Below are positions 45,699-55,797 of a stretch of DNA of 64,000 nt, one piece after another. Each line of letters opens with the position of its first letter. Positions within the stretch are counted from its first letter, which is position 1. Made by a program: the position numbers and the translations under genes. Source of the DNA: Oscillospiraceae bacterium (GTDB taxonomy: Bacteria; Bacillota; Clostridia; Saccharofermentanales; Saccharofermentanaceae); the NCBI GenBank assembly GCA_902787975.1, contig CADAIP010000006.1, forward strand, positions 75,193-139,192, given 5' to 3'. The notes under the pieces were generated by a model. The model made no database searches. It saw only the letters and a list, made by a program, of their open reading frames with translations, and had not been told where the DNA came from.

Positions 45699-45970
45699 AT
45701 ATGAACGGCTTACTTGTATTGCGCCCGCTGCTAAGGACAGTTCCAAGATTATCAATTATTAGAAGCGTTTTTGGAATTTCATGGCAATAATACCATTTTC
45801 ACTTCCAATTTATGCGGAAAACGGAATTGAATTAAGAATCAGGCTATCAGGCTAATAGTCCGGCTATAGCCGTATTTCGCAGTTTCTTTTACAAAGACAA
45901 ATCCATATAATTAAATTGTATGGTTACACGCGTTGTGTATTAGAGAGGATTATCTGATTAGGGTGTATGT
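45699..45970. other. intergenic region with short GGCTAT repeats
   Basis: Within 45838-45890 GGCTAT and its inverse occur several times (GGCTATCAGGCTAATAG, then GGCTATAGCC). CCATA and TATGG form a loose palindrome near 45903-45923, just before the next gene. No gene is seen. Confidence 0.4.
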
Positions 45971-46696
45971 ATGGCGGAAAACCAAGATAAAAAACCTAAA
46001 ACAATAAGCAAGTGGAAATTCGCGTTGACTATCTTTGTCACGTACTTTTTCAGGTCGTTTATATTCCTGACCGTACCCGCATTGATCTGCCTTATTTTCG
46101 GTGCTTTCCGGAAAGAATTGTTCATAGTCGGAGGAGTGCTTTTAGCACTTGACCTGTTTATAACTATCTTCTTCACGGTTAAGACTGTCAGACTTAAGGG
46201 CAGCCACGAGATGTTCAATGCGATCGTCAATGCTGCCAATGATGAAGATTCTTTAGACGATTCCTATGATGCCTTCAGCAAGCCCGATAAGGAAGATCTC
46301 TATAGTGAGAAAGCACATGAACTCAGAAGGGAAGCTACTTCTGCTAAATCAGTAAGAGAGGTTTTCGAGCTGTATAAAAAAGACATTGCAGACATGGCTC
46401 TCACGGATGAGACGTACACGGTGTATATCAAGAAGGAAAAGTATTTCTTCGATGATAAGATGCATTATGTGATCTCTTTTGACCGCATGCGTGAGATCAA
46501 TGACGATATTGAGCAGCATATGTATATGGACATTCTCTTTGAGCCTGACAGATTTGAAAGCAGTATAGAGAAGTCATTTGAAAGTGACGTGGATGGCGAT
46601 GCTACTGCATTTTTTGAGACGGTCGGCACATACCTCGAATCAAATGAACTCATGGATCTTCCGGTCGACGATATCAATGTCGGCGCATCTTACTGA
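45971..46696 (+). CDS. membrane protein of unknown function
   Basis: The 241-residue product has two membrane helices (about 17-45 and 50-72, with LICLIFGAFRKELFIVGG between) and a long cytoplasmic acidic domain with EKAHELRREATSAKSVREVF and KKEKYFFDDKMHYVISFDRM. No family recognised. It ends with a stem-loop at 46723. Confidence 0.65.
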   Translation: MAENQDKKPKTISKWKFALTIFVTYFFRSFIFLTVPALICLIFGAFRKELFIVGGVLLALDLFITIFFTVKTVRLKGSHEMFNAIVNAANDEDSLDDSYDAFSKPDKEDLYSEKAHELRREATSAKSVREVFELYKKDIADMALTDETYTVYIKKEKYFFDDKMHYVISFDRMREINDDIEQHMYMDILFEPDRFESSIEKSFESDVDGDATAFFETVGTYLESNELMDLPVDDINVGASY

Positions 46697-46722
46697 TCTT
46701 TCTTCCGCAAAAATGAGATTCC

Positions 46723-46751
46723 ACAACACTCTGATTTCCGAGTGTTGTTTA
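46723..46751 (+). terminator. stem-loop terminator
   Basis: ACAACACTC (46723-46731) pairs with GAGTGTTGT (46740-46748), followed by TT. A moderate terminator. Confidence 0.6.
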
Positions 46752-46839
46752 TGCATCACATCCGTCTGTTATTAATGGTTGGATTGACTCCTTTTGATTG
46801 TGATAATGAAGCCAACAAAAAGCAAAGGAGGATTTCAAT

Positions 46840-47163
46840 ATGACTACTACATTAGATTTAGAACTCTTACCTGAGAATAAAGAGTTGGATAGAGTCGTCG
46901 GCGGAGGATACGAGCGTATCCCTTTGGATCCTAACAGAAAGATAAACGGCTGGTCATACACCGAATTACATTCTGTTCTGTGCTGGACTTATGAATCCTA
47001 TTTTACCGGCACAAAACCTTGTGATTACGCAAAGTACCTTACTGTCGATGTGGCAGACAGTATTATCTCTTCTGTGCATTGGGACGAATGCCTTATTTAC
47101 GATTATCCGGAATTTATAAACGAGGCAATGTACAGAATCTGGTGTCCTTACGCTTGGACATAA
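46840..47163 (+). CDS. small protein with a double-glycine-type leader
   Basis: The ribosome site is AAAGGAGG at about 46823. The 107-residue product begins MTTTLDLELLPENKELDRV followed by VGGG. Counting back from the first Gly-Gly gives Val at -4, Leu at -7 and Glu at -8, which fits leaders cut by C39-peptidase ABC exporters. The remainder (about 83 residues) is Trp/Tyr-rich with four Cys (WCPY near the end). It could be a bacteriocin or another exported RiPP-like peptide. No C39 exporter is in the window, so the call rests on the leader. It has its own terminator. Confidence 0.55.
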   Translation: MTTTLDLELLPENKELDRVVGGGYERIPLDPNRKINGWSYTELHSVLCWTYESYFTGTKPCDYAKYLTVDVADSIISSVHWDECLIYDYPEFINEAMYRIWCPYAWT

Positions 47164-47190
47164 CACAAGTGAATATTTGAACCGCTATAA

Positions 47191-47226
47191 GGGATGTCTC
47201 AAAGCAATGAGGCATCCTTTATTCTT
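47191..47226 (+). terminator. intrinsic terminator, GGGTGTCTCA family
   Basis: GGATGTCTCA (47192-47201) pairs with TGAGGCATCC (47208-47217), followed by a T-rich run. Confidence 0.75.
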
Positions 47227-47256
47227 GTTTCTCAAGTCTTATATTCCGAATAGACT

Positions 47257-47350
47257 CTGTAATTGTTCCTCAATTTTAACGGCAACAATTACAGAAAATG
47301 GCGATTTTCTGTAATTGTCGGTCCTGTTTTGAGCAAACAATTACAGAAAG
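47257..47350. repeat. palindrome array with CTGTAATTGTT words
   Basis: CTGTAATTGTT (47257-47267) is followed by a perfect 34-base palindrome (47285-47318; arms ACAATTACAGAAAAT, loop GGCG), then AACAATTACAGAAAG (47336-47350). The order is an inverted half, a full palindrome and a half, with 16-17 base spacers. The AGAAAATG core is also found in the loops of the array at 31108-31370. No gene here. Confidence 0.75.
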
Positions 47351-47435
47351 GTTCAAACCGGAAAAATGATTTCAAAGTAGAAATGCTATAATGAACTGAA
47401 ATATAGGAAACATAGTGTTTAGGGGATACAGGAAT

Positions 47436-47939
47436 ATGGATACATTTTCAGATGCATTATTAAGCGAAAAGACAGATAAGATTCCGGAGTCATTTGACTG
47501 GTTTGCGCCGCTTTTGGGAGACTGGAATTGCGATTATTACGATGAGTATGTTAAGGGCGAGAAGCGTCACGTAAAAGGCGAATGGATCTTCAGACGCGTG
47601 CTGGAAGGCACAGGGATCCAGGACATTTTCATCTTCCCGTCCAGAGCTACCAAGGAAGCTGAACCGCAGCCTGACGGCGAATACGGATCATCACTTCGAA
47701 TGTTTAACAAAAACAAAGAATGGTACGATGTTGTTTATACCTGTGCCGGTACTATGAAGAGGCTTACCTTTAAAAAAGAAGGCGACAGGTTAGTCGGTAA
47801 GGTTTTGGATGAGGAGGCCACATACTGGATCTTCTCAGATATTACGGGAAACAGCTTCCACTGGGAGTATGTGATGGATCAGCAGGACGGTTCTCGTGAA
47901 CTTGTTTGTGAGATATTGGGAAAAAGAATCAATGAATGA
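47436..47939 (+). CDS. DUF1579-like / lipocalin-like protein
   Basis: The ATG at 47436 is preferred over a GTG at 47415. The 167-residue product has PLLGDWNCDYYDEY near the start, GEWIFRRVLEGTGIQDIFIF in the middle and WEYVMDQQDG late, consistent with an antiparallel beta-barrel of the DUF1579 type. Function unknown. Its last codons overlap the start of the next gene. Confidence 0.65.
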   Translation: MDTFSDALLSEKTDKIPESFDWFAPLLGDWNCDYYDEYVKGEKRHVKGEWIFRRVLEGTGIQDIFIFPSRATKEAEPQPDGEYGSSLRMFNKNKEWYDVVYTCAGTMKRLTFKKEGDRLVGKVLDEEATYWIFSDITGNSFHWEYVMDQQDGSRELVCEILGKRINE

Positions 47940-48480
47940 ATGCAAGTCTGTTGGTGTCAGAACTTTCGATTCTTTTAAATGGGTATTGCTGATTATGATG
48001 ATTTCACTTTTTTCATTTTTCTCGTTCGGATGCGGCAAACAAGTTGAAACGGAAACTACGGTTCCGCCGTCTTCGCCTGAAGAATGCATTACTGCAGAAA
48101 ACCAGGTTTTCTCATATTATGAAGCCGTCGTGGGAACACAGGACGGAGATGAGAGCATTTCATACAGACTGTATAAATACACTGATTCTGAATTGGTGCT
48201 TGTAAGAACCGATAGTGATACTGATGATAAAGTGACCACGAATTACCGTATCGTTCCTTCATCTGTTCTTGATGACTGCCTGAAGCTCGCTAAGAAATAT
48301 AAGATGGGCAAAGGCAAGTGGATTGATGGCGACGGGATTGTCGGTGGAGAGCTTTCGATCAGTTTTGTTAAGGATGGGGAAGTAATATCCGTCAGTTCGT
48401 CTCACATGCCTGATAATGGTATGGAAGCTTTTCATGCTGTCAGAAAGGTTCTTGGAGAAGCCTGGAGCCAGGGAAAGTAA
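47932..48480 (+). CDS. lipoprotein of unknown function
   Basis: The start at 47932 overlaps the end of the preceding gene by 8 bases. The 182-residue product has a hydrophobic N-terminal segment with lipobox SFGC (Cys near residue 36), a Thr/Pro-rich linker and an outside domain with VVGTQDGDESISYRLYKYT. No family recognised. It is convergent with the acetyltransferase gene after 4 bases. Confidence 0.65.
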   Translation: MNECKSVGVRTFDSFKWVLLIMMISLFSFFSFGCGKQVETETTVPPSSPEECITAENQVFSYYEAVVGTQDGDESISYRLYKYTDSELVLVRTDSDTDDKVTTNYRIVPSSVLDDCLKLAKKYKMGKGKWIDGDGIVGGELSISFVKDGEVISVSSSHMPDNGMEAFHAVRKVLGEAWSQGK

Positions 48481-48484
48481 GGCA

Positions 48485-49012
48485 TCAAATTGCAGCATGG
48501 TCTCCGATGAGTTTTTCCATCCAGATCATGCTGTACCATTTATTGAATTTTCTTCCGCAGTTATTAAATGTTCCTACGGTCCTGTAGCCCATATGACTGT
48601 GGAAATCCCTGCTGTTGTTTGTGAGGTATCCGTCTTCTTCCGAAGGCACTCCGATGCATGCGTAAAGGTTGATTATCCCCATCTGTTTGAGCCGGTCTTC
48701 CAGTGCTTCATAAAGCAGTTTTCCGAGACCGCATCTTTTGGAATCGTGATCTAGATAGATGGTGGTCTCAGCAGAGTATGAATAAGCATCCCTGCCTACG
48801 AAAAGATGTGCATACGCATAGCCTTTGACATCGCCGTCTTTTTCGATGACAAGGTAAGGGTAATTCTTTTGGATCTCGGTCAGGCGGCGCTTGAATTCAG
48901 AGAGCGAAGGCGTAGTGAGTTCAAAAGATATTGCCGTGTGTTCCACATAATATGAATAGATCTCAAGAAGAACTTTGGCATCTTCTTCTCTGGCATCACG
49001 GATGGTGATCAT
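48485..49012 (-). CDS. GNAT-family acetyltransferase (phosphinothricin-acetyltransferase-like)
   Basis: The 175-residue product begins MITIRDAREEDAKVLLEIYSYY and has VKGYAYAH, then RCGLGKLLYEALEDRL as the acetyl-CoA loop, and FHSHMGYRTVGTFNNCGRKF near the end. These match the PAT/BAR-like GNAT subgroup, which acetylates amino-acid analogues such as phosphinothricin or methionine sulfone. It lies just downstream of the nitrogenase-like operon terminator on the same strand, so it is probably a separate unit. Confidence 0.88.
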   Translation of the reverse strand: MITIRDAREEDAKVLLEIYSYYVEHTAISFELTTPSLSEFKRRLTEIQKNYPYLVIEKDGDVKGYAYAHLFVGRDAYSYSAETTIYLDHDSKRCGLGKLLYEALEDRLKQMGIINLYACIGVPSEEDGYLTNNSRDFHSHMGYRTVGTFNNCGRKFNKWYSMIWMEKLIGDHAAI

Positions 49013-49042
49013 TTAATAACCTCGTTTCTATAATATACAGAA

Positions 49043-49068
49043 GGGGTGCCCCAGATGAGACAGCCCCT
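49043..49068 (-). terminator. terminator of the nitrogenase-like operon
   Basis: On the minus strand, GGGG, a bulged C, TGTCTC, a short loop, GGGGCA and CCCC form a stem with G-U pairs, followed by TTCTGT. It resembles the GGGTGTCTCA terminators elsewhere in the window, in altered form. It lies 27 bases after the last gene of the operon. Confidence 0.55.
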
Positions 49069-49094
49069 CCTGCGAAAGAAGAAACACACGAAAG

Positions 49095-49850
49095 CTAGCT
49101 GAATCTAACTTCGGTATGTTGTGTATCAAACCAAACGTTCAGGTCGTTTGCACCCCTCAATCCTACGGATCCTTTGCCAAGATAGATGATAAGCGGAGAA
49201 CGGTAATCACCGGCTTTATATATCTTGCCGTCTGCCTCTACGCGGGTCTGAAAAGTGGTGAAACTTAAGAGGTTGCCGTCTTCATCAAATCTTGCGGAAG
49301 CATCTTCGGAGTGAAGCATATGCTTTCTTACCTTGAACGGTTTGGCATCGCCGTATTCGGTTTTAAATATCGTTCCAAATGAAGGTTCGATACTTCTTAT
49401 TTTTTTGTCTTCGTAGATCTCGATTCCGAGTTTTGTCGCAACCGGACCCTTAGGCGTGTTAACGGTAATCTGATCACCGGGCCACAATGTTATGCTTCTG
49501 ATCTTTCCTGAAGGGTAAAAGTAGATGCATTGCGGGCGGATATTTATCATCTCGTCACCGACGGTAAAGACATATCCGGGAGCATTTACGATCTCATCTT
49601 CGACACTCCAGTAACTGCTTAACTGACCGTAAAGAGGGAAGAGTCTTTTTATGTTTCCGTCTTCGTAAAATGTGATCAGTTCTGCCTGGAACTTACCTTC
49701 CGGAAGTGATATCTCTTCGGGTTCCTGAAGGTAGATGCTCTTGATATTTCCGTTCAGGTGGTATTCCACCGGGCAGCGATACTTTTTTCGAAGATCGGAA
49801 GCATCGTTGCACGCGGTGAATTCACCATATTTTGTCTTTACCTTATCCAT
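49095..49850 (-). CDS. YwqK/MORN-like repeat protein, last gene of the nitrogenase-like operon
   Basis: The 251-residue soluble product consists of repeats with the core YxxGxIKSI: LNGNIKSI (about 32-39), YEDGNIKRL, YPSGKIRSI, YEDKKIRSI and DEDGNLLSF, most followed by a strand and ITVNTPKGP-type turns. It starts 9 bases after metQ and is therefore co-transcribed with the transporter and the nitrogenase-like genes. I recall similar proteins beside other nitrogenase-like clusters, but the role is unknown. It could be a scaffold or a sensor. It carries only a few Cys residues and no iron-sulfur motif. Confidence 0.7.
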   Translation of the reverse strand: MDKVKTKYGEFTACNDASDLRKKYRCPVEYHLNGNIKSIYLQEPEEISLPEGKFQAELITFYEDGNIKRLFPLYGQLSSYWSVEDEIVNAPGYVFTVGDEMINIRPQCIYFYPSGKIRSITLWPGDQITVNTPKGPVATKLGIEIYEDKKIRSIEPSFGTIFKTEYGDAKPFKVRKHMLHSEDASARFDEDGNLLSFTTFQTRVEADGKIYKAGDYRSPLIIYLGKGSVGLRGANDLNVWFDTQHTEVRFS

Positions 49851-49859
49851 TGCTCCTTA

Positions 49860-50768
49860 TCAGCCGAGATCTACAACAGGGATTACTGCACCATTGTAGT
49901 TATCCTGGATCCACTGCTGTGTTTCTTCTGAGAGAAGAGCATCAACGAGTGCCTTGACTGCAGGATTGTCCAGATCTTCTGTTCTTACTGCGATGATGTT
50001 TGCGTAAGGGCTGTCTTCACCTTCGCTGAAGAGCTTGTTTGATGTGATGCCTGCTTCGAGTGCTTTGTTTGTGTTTGTGATGAAGAAATCATAGTCATCC
50101 TTTGTAGGAATGATCTGTGCTGAATCGATCTCTACGATCTCGATGGGCTTAACATAAGAAACGATATCATCTACTGAAGCGGAGAGAGAATCTCTTGCTG
50201 CATCATCGAGCTTGATGAATCCGTTGAGCTCAAGGATCCTGAGTGCCCTGTATTCGTTTGTGCCGTCATTGGGGATTGCGACTATAGCGTTGTCGGGTAC
50301 TTCGTCAACAGAAGCATACTTATCAGAATATGCTGTGATGGGTTCGATGTGGATACCGCCTGCGCTTGCAAGATCATAGCCGTTTGCTTCTATTTCGCTC
50401 TCGAGATAAGGAAGATGCTGGAAGTAGTTGAAATCGATCTCGCCGGAATTAAGTCTCTCGTTTGTTGTTGAATCTGCAGCCGTAGAAACGAGCTCGATGT
50501 AGATACCCTGTTCTTCAAGCTGGGGTCTTACGTGTTCGATGATCTCAGAGTGGGGAACGAGGTCAACGATACCTCTCAAAACGATCTTTTCTGTTGTTTC
50601 TTCGCCGGAAGTTTCTGCTTCAGACTGCTGCTCTTGTGTAGCAGAAGTATCTACCTCAGCTGCATTGAGTGAAGTGCCTGTGCTCTTTGAAGAGCAGCCT
50701 GCAAGGCCTAATGCGAATGACGCAATCGTTGCGATTGAAATAAATTTTGTTGCAATGTTCTTATTCAT
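49860..50768 (-). CDS. metQ: substrate-binding lipoprotein of a MetNIQ-type transporter
   Basis: The 302-residue product has a signal peptide with lipobox LAGC (Cys at 25), a Ser/Thr/Glu linker and an NlpA/MetQ domain with VDLVPHSEIIEHV, FNYFQHLPYL and AIPNDGTNEYRALRIL. MetQ proteins bind methionine or related sulfur compounds. Here it is the third transporter gene, downstream of metI- and metN-like genes and the nitrogenase-like genes. The actual ligand may be a methylated sulfur compound rather than methionine; that is inference from context. Confidence 0.85.
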   Translation of the reverse strand: MNKNIATKFISIATIASFALGLAGCSSKSTGTSLNAAEVDTSATQEQQSEAETSGEETTEKIVLRGIVDLVPHSEIIEHVRPQLEEQGIYIELVSTAADSTTNERLNSGEIDFNYFQHLPYLESEIEANGYDLASAGGIHIEPITAYSDKYASVDEVPDNAIVAIPNDGTNEYRALRILELNGFIKLDDAARDSLSASVDDIVSYVKPIEIVEIDSAQIIPTKDDYDFFITNTNKALEAGITSNKLFSEGEDSPYANIIAVRTEDLDNPAVKALVDALLSEETQQWIQDNYNGAVIPVVDLG

Positions 50769-50789
50769 AATGTTTTTCTCCTTTGGTTG

Positions 50790-51500
50790 TTAAATAAGAT
50801 TTCTTGTTTTTAGTATTTGTTTTGATATAAGATTTCCGATCCCCTGGATCAGCTGAACCAGAATGACCAGGATATATACACAGGCGAAAAGTTTGTCGTG
50901 CTGGAATCTCTGGTAACCGTATCTGACTGCAATGTCTCCGATACCGCCTGCACCGAACATTCCCGCGAGTGCCGTCATGGAAAGGACCGTGATGACCGAT
51001 ACTGTGAATCCTCTGATCAGGGAAGGTAATGTCTCCGGAATAAGTATCCTGAAGATGATATTAAGATTTGAGCTTCCCATAGCTTTGGCTGCTTCGATCT
51101 TTCCTTTCTCGATCTCCAGAAGGCTGCTCTCGACGATCCTCGCATACATTGGGATACAGCTTGCTGCGATGGCAATAATGCATGCATTTGTACCGTATGC
51201 TTTACCGAAGATGAGTCTTGCTACAGGTATCATGAGAATGATCATTATCATCTGCGGCAGTGATCTCAAACAGTTGATTATCCAGCCTGATACCGAGTAG
51301 GAGATCTTGAGCGGTACGAGTCCGTCAGGATTGGTAACAGTGAAGAAGACTCCGATTACCAATCCGAAGACGAGCATTATCAGAGAAGATATCGCCGTCA
51401 TGTAAAGCGTCTCGCCGATCGGACCCCAAAGATCTTTCCAGATTTCAGGGGAGAAGGATGCTACGATAACATCCCATAAAGATGAATCCAATAAACTCAT
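50790..51500 (-). CDS. metI: MetI-type ABC permease
   Basis: The 236-residue product has about five to six membrane helices and the permease loop EAAKAMGSSNLNIIFRILIPE (about 133-153), with ALAGMFGAGGIGDIAVRYGY near the end. These match MetI, the permease of methionine importers. It lies 10 bases after the ATPase and 21 bases before metQ, in one operon with the nitrogenase-like genes. Confidence 0.88.
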   Translation of the reverse strand: MSLLDSSLWDVIVASFSPEIWKDLWGPIGETLYMTAISSLIMLVFGLVIGVFFTVTNPDGLVPLKISYSVSGWIINCLRSLPQMIMIILMIPVARLIFGKAYGTNACIIAIAASCIPMYARIVESSLLEIEKGKIEAAKAMGSSNLNIIFRILIPETLPSLIRGFTVSVITVLSMTALAGMFGAGGIGDIAVRYGYQRFQHDKLFACVYILVILVQLIQGIGNLISKQILKTRNLI

Positions 51501-51510
51501 TTTCTCCTCC

Positions 51511-52296
51511 TCAAATACCGCCGCCGTGGGTCAGCTCGACATTCTGCATCTGCATGAATACTCTTGCAAATAGTTCTCCGGTCTTGCTGTGCGGATTCTC
51601 AAAGATATCTCTTACCGAACCGCTTTCCGTTATCTTGCCTTCTTCAAGAACAGCCATCCTCTTACATGAATATCTGATGGCATCAAGTTCATGAGTGATC
51701 ATAAGGATCGTTATGCCTTGCTTTCTGTTTATCTCCTTAAGAAGGTCAAGTATCTGGATGGTGGTCTGCGGATCGAGTGCTGATGTCGCCTCATCTGAAA
51801 TGATGAAATCAGGATTGGTGACGATTGCTCTTGCGATTCCGACTCTTTGCTTCTGTCCTCCGGAGAGTGCTCCGGGATGGGCTTTGAGCTTATCTGTAAG
51901 ACCTACCAGTTCTGCTGTTTCCAAAACTCTCTTTTTGATCTCGTTCTTGGGAACACCTGCGATCTCAAGCGGGTAAGCTATGTTCTTGTAAACAGACAAA
52001 CAGTCGAAAAGATTGAAACTCTGAAATATCATTCCGATCTTATGACGTTTTTTGAGGATCTCTTTATTAGAGAGCGACAATATGTCTGTTCCACCGAGTT
52101 TTACCGATCCGCTGTCAGGCTTTTCCAAGCCGTTGATGCATCTGGCAAGTGTTGATTTTCCTGCGCCGGAGAATCCGATGATTCCGAAGATCTCGCCTTT
52201 CTCAATCTCAAGATCGATACCTTCCAATACTTTCAGCGGCTGACCATGAGGATAAAAAGTTTTGTGCAGATCTTTTATCTTAAGATATGTACTCAT
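51511..52296 (-). CDS. metN: MetN-type ABC ATPase, short form without NIL domain
   Basis: The start at 52296 lies 4 bases after the nifB-like stop; a longer frame would overlap the nifB-like gene by 55 codons. The 261-residue product has Walker A GFSGAGKST, signature LSGGQKQR, Walker B FIISDEATSALD and Switch His in THELD. MetN is usually about 340 residues with a C-terminal NIL (ACT-like) domain that binds methionine and shuts off transport. Here the protein ends about 20 residues after the ATPase core, so that control should be missing. It is joined to the nitrogenase-like genes by near-overlap. Confidence 0.88.
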   Translation of the reverse strand: MSTYLKIKDLHKTFYPHGQPLKVLEGIDLEIEKGEIFGIIGFSGAGKSTLARCINGLEKPDSGSVKLGGTDILSLSNKEILKKRHKIGMIFQSFNLFDCLSVYKNIAYPLEIAGVPKNEIKKRVLETAELVGLTDKLKAHPGALSGGQKQRVGIARAIVTNPDFIISDEATSALDPQTTIQILDLLKEINRKQGITILMITHELDAIRYSCKRMAVLEEGKITESGSVRDIFENPHSKTGELFARVFMQMQNVELTHGGGI

Positions 52297-52300
52297 TGTC

Positions 52301-53575
52301 TTAACCGTGGCTGAAAGTATCAGCGGCCCTTTCTTTCCTGTCTTTGTAAAGTTCGTTATGAAGGTCTTTGCCTTTGCCCGGAATTCCGAGACTGTCTGCA
52401 CGGCAGTGCTGGCAGTGGCGGAAGACTTCAAGATATTTGCCTGCTTCCTGTCTGACTTCTTCAAGATCAGCGCAGGAGGGAGCCTTGATATCTTTCATCT
52501 CGTTTTGCGGGATAAGAGGAATGATATTCAGTATGGAAGCGCCGAGTTCGGCAGTTTTCTTTGCTACTTCGGGTATATGCTTATCGTTAATGCCCGGCAC
52601 AAGCACACTGTTTATCTTTACTACTATTCCTTTCTGGGCTGCTAGGCGGATGCCTTCCAATTGCTTCTCGATGAGAAGCTTTGCACCTTCTACGCCATCG
52701 TGTCTCTTGCCTTCGGAATCGATTACGAAGTTGTTTATCTGAGCTTCGATCTCAGGATCTATGGCATTGACTGTGACAGTAAGTGTCTCGATTCCGATTT
52801 TGGCGATCTCCTCGACCTTATCGGGAAGACGGAATCCGTTTGTGGAAAGACAGCAGATAAGGTCGGGAAAGTTTTCTTTTACTAATCTGAATGTCTCAAG
52901 AGCGCTGTCCGTAGCAAGCGTATCGCCGGGACCTGCAATTCCGACCACTGTTAGTTCAGGGCAGATCTCTCTTGCTTTCTTAACTGTTTCCACTGCTTCT
53001 TCCGGCTTCAATACGAGTGAACTTACACCCGGTCTGATAACCGATTTGTCAAACCCTCTGCTGCAGAACCTGCATCCGATGTTGCACACGGGGCTGACGG
53101 GAAGGTGAAGCCTTCCGGCGGTCACATTCGAATGGCCTCCCAGGCATGGATGTCTTTTTTGAAGGTTTTCAAAAGAATGGTTTTTATTGTCTCCATTGTT
53201 TTGTTTCCTTTCTTTCTCTTCTTTGTATCGTGGATCTACAATGTCCACACGGGCAGTGAAGAGTTTGTTGATAACAAATTCAACTTCACGCTCAATGTCG
53301 ACGCTTTGTATTTTTCTGTCGTAAAGGATCTTTCTTGCGTGCTCGCCTGATCTTGCTGAGAAAACGATGTTGCAGTCATCTATCTCGTCAGCGAGTCGTT
53401 CAAGAAGGGAATCGTCATGCTGCAGGCTTACACCGAGGCTGTCGATCCTTCTGGTATCGACCTTGACGAATGACTTGTTATCTCTGTCAATCTCATAGAT
53501 ATCAAATCTGTCAGCCACACCGAAGTGCCGGTTGATATTGATTCCGTCTCCTGTTGCAAATGCTGCTCTTAACAT
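52301..53575 (-). CDS. NifB-like radical SAM protein with N-terminal NifX-like domain
   Basis: The 424-residue product has an N-terminal NifX/NafY-like domain (about 1-105; FATGDGININRHFGVADRF) and then a NifB-type radical SAM domain with HPC (142-144), CNIGCRFC (Cys 164, 168, 171), AGPGDTLA and HCRADS near the C-terminus. NifB makes the iron-sulfur-carbide core of nitrogenase cofactors. In known two-domain NifB the NifX-like domain is C-terminal; here the order is reversed. It follows nifH after 10 bases and precedes the transporter. It suggests that the D/K proteins hold a complex cofactor. Confidence 0.88.
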   Translation of the reverse strand: MLRAAFATGDGININRHFGVADRFDIYEIDRDNKSFVKVDTRRIDSLGVSLQHDDSLLERLADEIDDCNIVFSARSGEHARKILYDRKIQSVDIEREVEFVINKLFTARVDIVDPRYKEEKERKQNNGDNKNHSFENLQKRHPCLGGHSNVTAGRLHLPVSPVCNIGCRFCSRGFDKSVIRPGVSSLVLKPEEAVETVKKAREICPELTVVGIAGPGDTLATDSALETFRLVKENFPDLICCLSTNGFRLPDKVEEIAKIGIETLTVTVNAIDPEIEAQINNFVIDSEGKRHDGVEGAKLLIEKQLEGIRLAAQKGIVVKINSVLVPGINDKHIPEVAKKTAELGASILNIIPLIPQNEMKDIKAPSCADLEEVRQEAGKYLEVFRHCQHCRADSLGIPGKGKDLHNELYKDRKERAADTFSHG

Positions 53576-53585
53576 GTTTACTTCC

Positions 53586-55778
<2,193 letters not shown>

Positions 55779-55797
55779 TTTAGAATCCTCCGTTTTC

